Source of the DNA: CAZSAT01 sp964604675
Lineage (GTDB): Bacteria > Myxococcota_A > UBA796 > CAJQPC01
Assembly: GCA_964604675.1 (NCBI GenBank)
Contig: CAZSAT010000229.1
Coordinates: 1-6,220 of the forward strand
Length of the DNA: 6,220 nt
Reading direction: 5' to 3'
In this document: positions 1 to 6,100 of the stretch, in pieces
Position numbering within the stretch: the first letter of the stretch is position 1
Layout of the letters: the number at the start of each line of letters is the position of its first letter
Translations under genes and position numbers: made by a program
Notes under the pieces: generated by a model
Database searches by the model: none
The model's input: the letters and a program-made list of their open reading frames with translations, nothing else
What the model was told of the DNA's origin: nothing

Positions 1-216
1 TACGCAGCTCGGGAGGATGCACGGAGTGGTCATGCTTCCGACCACGGCCGCTGCGGATCCCTCGATCAGGACCGTGCTGGCCCCGTCGACGATCGCCAGG
101 GGCAAGCCCGGGTGCGGCACGGGGGTGGGGACGGGTGCCGGCGGGTGGATCGGGGCGTGGCAGTGCGGCGCGGCCTGTTGGACCAGGTCACCGACGCGTG
201 CGGGCGATCCGGGCAT
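1..216 (-). CDS. PAAR-like domain protein, 3' part missing (runs off left edge)
   Basis: Reading the minus strand from the ATG at 216-214 gives an open frame of 72 codons to the window edge. Its start is supported by GGAGGG (224-229 on the plus map) 7 bases before the ATG. The protein opens MPGSPARVGDLV, then has a His/Cys cluster (H18, C19, H20, H24), a proline-rich stretch (about residues 24-39, ending PHPGLP), and the block AIVDGASTVLIEG followed by SAAAVVGSMTTPC and LPSC (C66, C71). This is the layout of PAAR/PAAR-like proteins: 'ARVGD', then 'STVLI.G.PAARVGD.T.C'. Known members form the sharp zinc-binding tip on the VgrG spike of type VI secretion systems and related injection machines, and often carry toxins. 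The PAAR tetrapeptide itself is degenerate here (SAAA). The second half of the fold and any toxin extension lie outside the window. It follows the beta-helix gene by 48 bases on the same strand and may be co-transcribed. Family call fairly sure; role inferred. Confidence 0.78.
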   Translation of the reverse strand, partial: MPGSPARVGDLVQQAAPHCHAPIHPPAPVPTPVPHPGLPLAIVDGASTVLIEGSAAAVVGSMTTPCILPSCV

Positions 217-264
217 GTGTCGACCCTCCGAGCCTCAGTCTACCCTGCCGCTCACCGCGGTGGC
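217..264 (-). promoter_or_regulatory. Gap upstream of PAAR-like gene: Shine-Dalgarno and 10-bp palindrome
   Basis: This 48-base gap between the beta-helix stop codon and the PAAR-like start holds a strong Shine-Dalgarno match (GGAGGG on the minus strand, 224-229). It also holds the perfect palindrome CACCGCGGTG at 253-262, directly after the upstream stop. I found no convincing -35/-10 pair, so read-through from the upstream genes is the simplest way to transcribe the PAAR-like gene. The palindrome could be an operator or a chance GC-rich match. Confidence 0.45.
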
Positions 265-1536
265 TCAGTGTTCGTACGCGCCGATGTCCGGTGCGCCGCC
301 CTGCGGACGTTCGTTTCCGTCCAGGTCGACCAGCACGTCGCTCTCGACGCCGGCGTTCACCAGCGGGGAGTCCTCCTGCGGGCGCAGGTCGGTCGCACTG
401 GCGAGAGGCCGCATGAGCGCGATGTCGGTGAGCCCGCCTTCGAAGGTGTGATCGAGGGTCAGGCTCCCACGGTGGGAGCTCGAGCCCACGGCCACCTGGA
501 AGCCGCCGAACGCGGTGTTGACGACCTCCACGGTGCCGCTGCCCTCCAGCGCGAGGCCGGAACCCTGGGTGCCTTCCCCCATGCTGACGAGGGTCGCGTG
601 CACGACCCGGCCACCGCAGTTGGTGGTGTGCACGAGATCCGGGACGACGCCGGTGGCGTTGTCGGCGATGGCCACGTTCTCCAGCAGGAGCTGGCCGTCG
701 GTGCACGCGACCTCGGCCGCCGGGGAGCCCAGCACGTGCAGCGTCGAGGTGCTCAGCTCGAGGCCGTTGCCCGCTGTGAGACGGGGGACATCGGGCAGCT
801 CCAGCACCGGACGCTCGACGGAGACGCCGGTTCCCCGAATGGCGCCCGTCGTCCAGACGTCGCCGCCCGTCGTGCCGGCGTTGTCGCGGAAGGTGACGCC
901 TTCCAGCCAGAGATCGTGCTCGGCGGACAGTCCTCCGACGTTGCTGTTGTCGGGGTGGCCGTTTCCGACGATGCGTCCACCGACTACCTGCACGGTGGGG
1001 GTGTCGATGCCCCGCGCTGTGAGGCGCACACCCTGCTCGCTGTTGCGTTCGACGTCCACGTCCTGCAACCGCAGCTCATGGGGATCCTCGGCGATCACGC
1101 CGACCCGGTTGTCCAGCACCTCCAGATCCCGGAGCACACCGCCGGCGTCGGCCTCGACGAAGACGCCCACGCCGCTGCCCTGGAGCGTCATGCCCGACAC
1201 GGTGGTCCCGGCGCCGGTGATGCGTACCAGCGGCGTGTCGGCGTCGCGGGGATCGTCCAGCGTGGCCAGCGGCTCGATGACCACGAGCTCGGGTCCGGCA
1301 CCGTAGACACCGACGCCATGGCCGCCCACCTCCACCCGCTCCCGGTACACGCCGGGCGCGACGCAGATGTTCGTGCCGTCCTCGGCGGCCGCGAGGGCGG
1401 CACCCAGGGTGCCGAAGGTGCGCGTGTCGTTCCCCTCCAGGCGTGCATCGCTGCCGCTCCCAAAGACCCAGAGACGCGGGCCCTCGAGGTCGGCACAAGG
1501 GTCGTCAGCACAGGCGAAGAGCGTGAGCAGCAGCAT
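265..1536 (-). CDS. Right-handed parallel beta-helix (pectin-lyase-fold) lipoprotein
   Basis: A 423-residue protein, predicted to be exported and lipid-anchored. The N-terminus MLLLTLFAC ends in a lipobox-like LFA-C (Cys9), followed by ADDPCADLEG; the signal is unusually short and has no basic residue. Residues about 40-75 (FGTLGAALAAAEDGTNICVAPGVYRERV, in two parts: the TLGAALAAAEDG helix and VAPGVYRE) match the opening of pectin-lyase-like beta-helix proteins. The middle is a series of short G/V/L/N-rich strand-turn rungs such as GVGVFVEADAGG, RVGVIAED and VGGRIVGNG. The C-terminus carries SPLVNAG, then DLDGNERPQGG and APDIGAYEH, the typical closing motif of this group. Such proteins are often surface polysaccharide-binding or -cleaving or adhesive proteins; no catalytic residues can be assigned. 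It starts 9 bases after the barrel gene's stop, with GAGAGC 5 bases before the ATG, so the two are almost surely one operon. Fold call is strong; substrate unknown. Confidence 0.88.
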   Translation of the reverse strand: MLLLTLFACADDPCADLEGPRLWVFGSGSDARLEGNDTRTFGTLGAALAAAEDGTNICVAPGVYRERVEVGGHGVGVYGAGPELVVIEPLATLDDPRDADTPLVRITGAGTTVSGMTLQGSGVGVFVEADAGGVLRDLEVLDNRVGVIAEDPHELRLQDVDVERNSEQGVRLTARGIDTPTVQVVGGRIVGNGHPDNSNVGGLSAEHDLWLEGVTFRDNAGTTGGDVWTTGAIRGTGVSVERPVLELPDVPRLTAGNGLELSTSTLHVLGSPAAEVACTDGQLLLENVAIADNATGVVPDLVHTTNCGGRVVHATLVSMGEGTQGSGLALEGSGTVEVVNTAFGGFQVAVGSSSHRGSLTLDHTFEGGLTDIALMRPLASATDLRPQEDSPLVNAGVESDVLVDLDGNERPQGGAPDIGAYEH

Positions 1537-1545
1537 GGCGGGCTC

Positions 1546-2019
1546 TCAGAAGTAGTAGTGGAAGCCGACTGCGGGGGCACCGCTCGGAGTGCTCAGCTCG
1601 GAGCCCTCACCGAGGTCGATGTTCACGCCCCACTCGGCGGTGAAGCCGAGGTTCTCGAGCCCGAAGAAGAAGAACTCGGTGCCCAGTGCCGGCTGGACGC
1701 GCACGCCGTCGACCTGCCCACGTGCGAGGTAGCCCACGCCGGCGGCCAGGTAGAGGTTCATGTTGTCTTCAGCGACCACGCCGTACAGGCCGCGCAGGCC
1801 CACGAAGAGGTTGTCGCTCGCGCCGTCGATCACCTCGAACCCGCCGACCGCCTCGATCTGGATGTTGATCGCCGGTTCGGGGGCCGGCAGGCCGTACTTC
1901 ACGCTGAGCGCGCTGACGTGGCTGAACTGGTTGTTGAAGCCGACGCCGAGCCGCTCGCGCAGGTCCTTGCCGTGGGCGACGCCCGGCAGCGCCAGGAGGA
2001 GGAGGGGGAGCCAACGCAT
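1546..2019 (-). CDS. Small outer-membrane beta-barrel protein with signal peptide
   Basis: A 157-residue protein beginning MRWLPLLLLALPGVAHG, a classic Sec signal peptide (Arg2, Leu-rich core, likely cleavage after AHG17). The mature part of about 140 residues has alternating hydrophobic/polar segments (LGVGFNNQF, LSVKYGL, INIQIEAVGGFE, LFVGLRGLYGVV, LYLAAGVGYLA, PALGTEFFFFGLE, LGFTAEWGVNIDL) and ends AVGFHYYF. A terminal Phe preceded by an aromatic strand is the usual signature recognised by the BAM machinery. Length and strand number suggest about eight strands, a small barrel with structural or adhesive rather than channel function; this is inference. The open frame extends upstream to an ATG at 2127, but that start would lie upstream of a good promoter and would bury the signal peptide behind 36 residues, so 2019 is preferred. 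A weak GAGAGC Shine-Dalgarno sits 4 bases before it. First gene of the minus-strand run; I cannot name a specific family. Confidence 0.82.
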   Translation of the reverse strand: MRWLPLLLLALPGVAHGKDLRERLGVGFNNQFSHVSALSVKYGLPAPEPAINIQIEAVGGFEVIDGASDNLFVGLRGLYGVVAEDNMNLYLAAGVGYLARGQVDGVRVQPALGTEFFFFGLENLGFTAEWGVNIDLGEGSELSTPSGAPAVGFHYYF

Positions 2020-2043
2020 CGAAGCTCTCGGACAGGAGGTACA

Positions 2044-2057
2044 CCACGGACCCGTGG
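2044..2057. repeat. Perfect 6-bp inverted repeat in the operon leader
   Basis: CCACGG-AC-CCGTGG forms a perfect inverted repeat about 11-24 bases downstream of the predicted transcription start of the minus-strand operon. As DNA it could be an operator half-site pair placed to block the promoter; as RNA it could fold into a 5-bp stem with a four-base loop in the leader. It lies about 25 bases before the start codon, so it need not cover the ribosome site. The sequence alone does not decide between these roles or chance. Confidence 0.4.
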
Positions 2058-2074
2058 CGTCACAGACCGCGTTC

Positions 2075-2103
2075 AGCATAGGAGAATGCTCTTGCCACGT
2101 CAA
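2075..2103 (-). promoter_or_regulatory. Sigma70-type promoter for the barrel/beta-helix operon
   Basis: On the minus strand the -35 element TTGACG (2098-2103, 5 of 6 matches) is followed by a 17-base spacer and the -10 element TATGCT (2075-2080, 4 of 6 with the key T-A-T...T kept). Transcription would start near 2068, giving a leader of about 50 bases before the ATG at 2019. In this GC-rich sequence such a pair with ideal spacing is unlikely to be chance, and it lies exactly where an operon promoter is needed. It is the main argument for the downstream start of the barrel gene. Confidence 0.65.
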
Positions 2104-2156
2104 GACTTTCTGCCGCGCTTGGTGCATCGGTAGGGCGCGCCTGGCATCCTCGCTCC

Positions 2157-2945
2157 ATGCTCTGGATAGCTCTGGCCTGTGCCCCGCCGTGTGGGGACGA
2201 GACTGCGTGCCCCCTCGACGACGGGCTCTACAACGTGTTTGCGCCGGAGGGCGTCCAGGGGCCCCTGCCGGTGCTCTACATCTTCCATGGCTGGAACGGC
2301 ACCCCCGAGGGCTACTACTCGAACGACGAGATGATGGGGGCGGTGCTCGACGCCGGGTTCCTCGCGGTGCTCCCCGAAGGTGCCGACGGCACGTGGACGA
2401 TCGACGACATGGGCCTGGAGGGCAACGGCCGCGACGAGCTGGCCTTCTTCGACGCGGTCCTCGACGACGTGGAGCGCCGCTACCAGGTGGACACGGCCCG
2501 CCGGTACGCCACCGGCTTCTCGCTCGGGGGGAGCTTCACCTACACCCTGGCCTGTGAGCGAGGCGACCTGCTCGCAGCGGTCAGCCCGATGTCCGGCGGC
2601 TTCTGGGAGCCGCTCCCCGCCACCTGTGAGGTTCCACCCGTCCCCATCAGCCACACGCACGGGCTGTCGGACACCACCTGGCCCTACGAGGGACGGGAGG
2701 TCACCGAGGGAGACGCCAGCGGCACCCAGGCGCCGGTCGACGACGACATCACCTTCTGGCGGACCCACAACGGCTGCGCTGCCGAGCCCAGCGAGAGCTG
2801 GGAGGACGGCGAGGTGAGCTGCACGGCGTGGCGCGGGTGCGAGGCGGACAGCGAGGTGCAGCTCTGCACCCACGCCGGTGGGCACAGCTTCCCGGACGAC
2901 TGGGAGGATCGCATGATGGCGTGGCTGCCGTCGTTCGTTCGCTAG
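2157..2945 (+). CDS. Alpha/beta-hydrolase lipoprotein, PHB depolymerase/feruloyl esterase type
   Basis: A 262-residue predicted serine esterase. The N-terminus MLWIALAC suggests lipidation at Cys8 after a very short, uncharged signal; no other start codon lies in frame for at least 60 bases upstream. The hydrolase core shows VLYIFHGWNG (residues 40-48, first strand and oxyanion-hole region), the nucleophile elbow GFSLGG (Ser122), HGLSDTTWPY with the likely acid Asp172, and AGGHSFPDDW with the catalytic His243 near the C-terminus. This order and the H-G-x-x-D-x-x-x-P-Y motif are typical of the COG3509 group (LpqC, PHB depolymerases, feruloyl and acetyl-xylan esterases). Nine Cys residues, including C133, C157, C207, C222, C228 and C237, suggest disulphides and an extracytoplasmic location. 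Substrate cannot be told. There is no clear Shine-Dalgarno and I found no convincing promoter on this strand. It is divergent from the barrel operon and convergent with sbcC, so probably a single-gene unit. Confidence 0.85.
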   Translation: MLWIALACAPPCGDETACPLDDGLYNVFAPEGVQGPLPVLYIFHGWNGTPEGYYSNDEMMGAVLDAGFLAVLPEGADGTWTIDDMGLEGNGRDELAFFDAVLDDVERRYQVDTARRYATGFSLGGSFTYTLACERGDLLAAVSPMSGGFWEPLPATCEVPPVPISHTHGLSDTTWPYEGREVTEGDASGTQAPVDDDITFWRTHNGCAAEPSESWEDGEVSCTAWRGCEADSEVQLCTHAGGHSFPDDWEDRMMAWLPSFVR

Positions 2946-3014
2946 AGCGCCAAGCAGGCAATCGAACGGAGGAGGCGCCGCGCAGGCTGGTCGTCGCTGG
3001 CGAGGGCCCGCGCC

Positions 3015-3031
3015 GCCGGCCCGGTGCCGGC
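3015..3031. repeat. Hairpin, GCCGGC stem
   Basis: GCCGGC at 3015-3020 and again at 3026-3031 (self-complementary) can pair around a five-base loop CCGGT. It is the first of the hairpins downstream of the esterase gene. The left part (GCGCCGCCGGCC, 3010-3021) can alternatively pair with GGCCGGCGGGCGC at 3079-3091 with one bulge, so competing folds exist. Confidence 0.35.
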
Positions 3032-3039
3032 AGCGAAGG

Positions 3040-3054
3040 CGTGCCAGGGGCACG
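3040..3054. repeat. Hairpin, CGTGCC/GGCACG stem
   Basis: CGTGCC (3040-3045) and GGCACG (3049-3054) are perfect complements around the three-base loop AGG, and the stem can be lengthened by a G-U and a G-C pair. There is no T-run on either side, so it is not a classical intrinsic terminator. Confidence 0.35.
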
Positions 3055-3067
3055 TCGAGGAGGCGGG

Positions 3068-3087
3068 CCGCCGGCCACGGCCGGCGG
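3068..3087. terminator. Strong GC hairpin between convergent genes, possible bidirectional terminator
   Basis: CCGCCGGCC (3068-3076) and GGCCGGCGG (3079-3087) form a perfect 9-bp all-GC inverted repeat with only AC between them; an RNA hairpin would open the inner pairs for a loop. It lies between the 3' ends of two convergent genes, where termination in both directions is expected. Neither flank carries a T-run, so if it acts in termination it would be by blocking 3' exonucleases or by pausing with Rho rather than as a standard intrinsic terminator. Confidence 0.4.
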
Positions 3088-3117
3088 GCGCAAGCACGCG
3101 ACTCGAGATTGCCTGAT

Positions 3118-3139
3118 CGGTGCTCCGGACAGCACGCCG
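3118..3139 (-). terminator. Hairpin just downstream of sbcC, possible 3'-end structure
   Basis: GTGCT (3120-3124) pairs with AGCAC (3131-3135) around a six-base loop, and with one bulged base the outer CGG/CCG can add to the stem (3118-3139). It sits about 25 bases past the sbcC stop codon in the direction of sbcC transcription. No T-run follows, so a role in ending or protecting the transcript is only suggested by position. Confidence 0.3.
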
Positions 3140-3162
3140 TCCGTCGGCACGTCCTCGCGCGC

Positions 3163-6100
3163 TCAGGGTGTGACCAGCTCCACCTGGCTGCCAGTGCCGT
3201 CGGGCGTGGCAGCATGCACGACGAGGTAGCGACCGACCCGTTCCTTCACCACGGGCATGTGGCTGATGACGCCGAGCATGCGCGTGCCGTCGTTGAGCTC
3301 GTGCAACGCTCCCATGACCTGATCGAGGCTCTGTTCGTCGAGGCTGCCGAAGCCCTCGTCGAGGAAGAAGAAGTCGAGGGGGCGGGCGCCGGTGCGCTGG
3401 ACGTGCGCGGAGAGCGCGAGCGCCAGGGAGAGCGCCGAGAGGAAGGTCTCACCGCCCGAGAGGGTGGAGACGTGCCGCTCGGCGAGGCCGGCGTGCGCGT
3501 CGCGCACCAGGAAGCTCCCGTGTTCGTCCAGCTCCAGGGCGTAGCGGTCGTGCGTGAGGCGGCTCAGCGTCCGGCTCGCGTCCTCCACGATGGCGGCGAG
3601 CAGGTCCGTGGCGACGTACTCTACGAAGCTGCCGCCGCGGAGCAGGCCGCGCAGCTGGTCGAGCCGCGCCAGCTCGGTGCCACGCGCGGAGGCTTCGGCG
3701 CCGACGGTCTCGCGGGTCTGCAGCGCTTCGCGTGCCTGCCGCAGCGCTTCGTGGGCCGCGCCCAGCTCCCCGTCGAGCTCGGCACGCAGCGCCACGGCGG
3801 CGGCGCTGGCGGCGTCCAGCACGCCGGCCTCGGGCACAGGCTCCGCTCCCCAAGCCTCTGCAGCTCGATCCCTCGCCAACAGAGCGCGCGCGCGCTCGTC
3901 CGAGACGGCGGCCAGCGCGGACTCCGCTGCTGCGAGGGCCGATACACTGGCGTTGTGCGTGGTGACGGCGGTGGCGGATGCCGTGGCGAGCGTGGACAGC
4001 TCGGCTGTCACCGCGGCGTGCTCGGCGGCCAGCACCGCAGCGGCTTCGGCAACGGGCGCCCCGGCCAGCCGAGGCCGGAGGCGGGCTGCGAGGTGATCGA
4101 CCTGGGCGGCCCGTTCTTCGGCCAGGGCGTTGAGCTCCGCGAGCCTGGCCAGGCGCTCTCGCTCCTGGTGGCGTGTGGCCTCCAGGGCGGCCCGGGCGCG
4201 GTCGGTGGCCTCCACCGCAGCTTCGCGTTGCGCGACGAGCGCCTGCCACGCACGGTGGGCGGCCTCGGTCTGATCGCGCCAGCGGCCGGCGCCCTCGAGG
4301 GTGCGACCGCCAGCGGCTTCGGCGACGGCCTGCCGTGTGTCGTCCGCGCGCTGCCGGGCCTGCTGCAGCGCGGGAGCATCCGCCTCCTGCTCCTTGGCGA
4401 GCTCGACGCGCGCGCGCTCCGCCGAGGCGAGGGGAACCGAGAGCGCTTGGGCCACCTGCTGGGCTGCCTGCAGCGCAGCCCTTGCCGTGTCGACGGCCTG
4501 CCGGCGGTCCGCGGCCTCTGTGACGAGCTGTTCGTGGGCGGCGCGCGCTCGACGCAAGAGGTCGTCGGGGGGCTCGTCGCCGAAGGGCACGCCGCTCGCC
4601 AGTTCCTCCGCTCGCGCCGAGGTCAGCGACTCGGCCAGGCGCGCATGCGCACCCTCGGCGGTTCGCAGGTCGTTGACGGTTCGGAGGTGCGCGTCGAGGG
4701 CGGCGCGCGAGGCGACCTGTGCCGCCGCGAGCGCCAGCTCGTAGGGTTCGACGTCCGTCTGTCCGTGCGCCGGCCGTGGATGCTCGGTCGCTCCGCAGAC
4801 CGGGCAGTCCGAGCCCGGTACCAGGCGCCTGGCCAGCGACGAGGCGGCCTGGGCGCGGCGGGCGGCGTCCAGAGCCTCCGTGGCCTGGCGCAGATCCTGC
4901 TTCGCCGCGCTCTCGGCGCCAGCCGCTTCCGCGACCTGCTCCTGGTGCTGCGCGATGGCCACGAGGGCTACCGCGACCTCATCGCTGAGGTGTGCCACCG
5001 CGTGCAGCGCGTTCTTGCGGCGCTCGGTTGCGTGCCGCAGCTCGCCGAGGGCACGCTCGCCTTCGAGCAGGGAGGCGGCGGAGCACGCTTCCGCGGCGGC
5101 TTCCGCAGCGGCGAGTTGCTCGCGCGCGGGCTGGATCGCCTCAGCGGCTTCCTGGTGCTCGCGACCCAGGCGCTCGACCTCAGCGGCCAGTTCCTGGTCG
5201 CGGGCCTCCCGTCGGCGGTGGAGCTGGCTCAGGCGCGCGTCGTCCCGCTCGGCTTCCTGGGCGGTGGCGAGGGCGGCACCGAGCGCTCGTGATGCGGCCA
5301 GCTGCCCCGGTTCGACAGCGGCCCGGACGGCGCTCTCGCGCGCTTCTGCGGCGTGTTCGACGGCCGCCTTCAGTGCCGCCTCCAGGGCGGGCAGCCCGAC
5401 TCGCCCCTCCTTCAACGCCACGTCCAGGCGGTCCCGCTCGTCGATCACTTGAGCGAGGGCCGCCGCCTGGCGCGCGTGCTCGCCAGCTACCGCCTGGGCC
5501 GCCTCCAGTTCCCGAAGCTGTTCCTGCAGGCCAGGCGTGCGCGCTGCTTGCTGGGCCTGCGCCTGGACGAGAACCTCCCGGGCGCCGAGCTCCTCGGATT
5601 GGGCAGCGGTGTGGTCCGCGGCCGCGCGCGCGTGCCGCTGACCGACTTCTTCGGCTGCTGCAGAGGCAGTCCTCGCAGACGCTGCGCGTGCCCGACGGGC
5701 TTCCAGTTCGCGCAGGTTGTTGCGGGCTTCAACGAGCCGCCGATTGAGATCCTGGCAGGTCTGGTCGAGCTGGTGCACCCGCTCCGGCGTGGCCTCGGCG
5801 AGCACCGCCAGCCGCCCCTCGAGCTCCCTCACCAGGTCGTTGGCCGCCTGGCGCCGCGACTTGAGCTGCGCCTCCAGGCCCTTGCCGTACCGCCACAGAC
5901 CGAAGACCCGCTCCATCATGTCGCGCCGGCTCTTGCCCTCGAGCTTCAGGAACTCCATGAAGCGGCCCTGTGGCAGCACCACGGCGCGTTGGAAGTCCGC
6001 CCGCGTCAGCCCGATGAGCGTGGCCAGGCGCTCGTTGACCCGGGTCTCCTGCTCGGCGGCTGGCACGTAGCTGCCATCGGCGTGGCGGAACAGCAGCTGG

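Larger units (their letters stand above)
2955..3115. repeat. Outer inverted repeat framing the convergent intergenic region
   Basis: CAGGCAATC at 2955-2963 is repeated in perfect inverted orientation (GATTGCCTG) at 3107-3115. Allowing a two-base bulge the match extends to CAGGCAATCGA against TCGAGATTGCCTG. The arms enclose about 143 bases of extremely GC-rich sequence holding further hairpins. The whole gap between the esterase stop and the sbcC stop (2946-3162) shows no plausible gene. No flanking target duplication was seen, so a MITE-like element is possible but not supported; a structured transcription-end region is equally possible. Confidence 0.5.

Noticed and set aside
188..706. A 172-residue minus-strand frame overlapping the beta-helix gene
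   Set aside because: Arg/His/Gly-rich product in another frame, overlapping both the beta-helix gene and the PAAR-like start; no motif and no ribosome site of note.
2034..2120. AGGAGGT on the plus strand (2034-2040) as a ribosome site for a small plus-strand gene
   Set aside because: The nearest start, GTG at 2054, is 13 bases away and opens a frame that runs into the esterase gene in the wrong phase. The motif lies in the leader of the minus-strand operon and is probably chance.
112..2133. A 673-residue plus-strand open frame opposite the barrel, beta-helix and PAAR-like genes
   Set aside because: The minus-strand proteins have clear signal peptides, fold motifs and ribosome sites. The plus-strand product is low-complexity with no recognisable motif, as expected for an antisense shadow in GC-rich DNA.
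2946..3162. The inverted-repeat block as an integron attC site or a tRNA gene
   Set aside because: There is no GTTRRRY/RYYYAAC core pair, no integrase nearby, and no cloverleaf with conserved T-loop bases.
3109..5292. A 727-residue plus-strand open frame opposite sbcC
   Set aside because: It is the mirror of a coiled-coil gene with strong GC bias at third positions. Its product is a Gly/Arg/Leu-rich string without domains, whereas the minus strand gives every SbcC motif.
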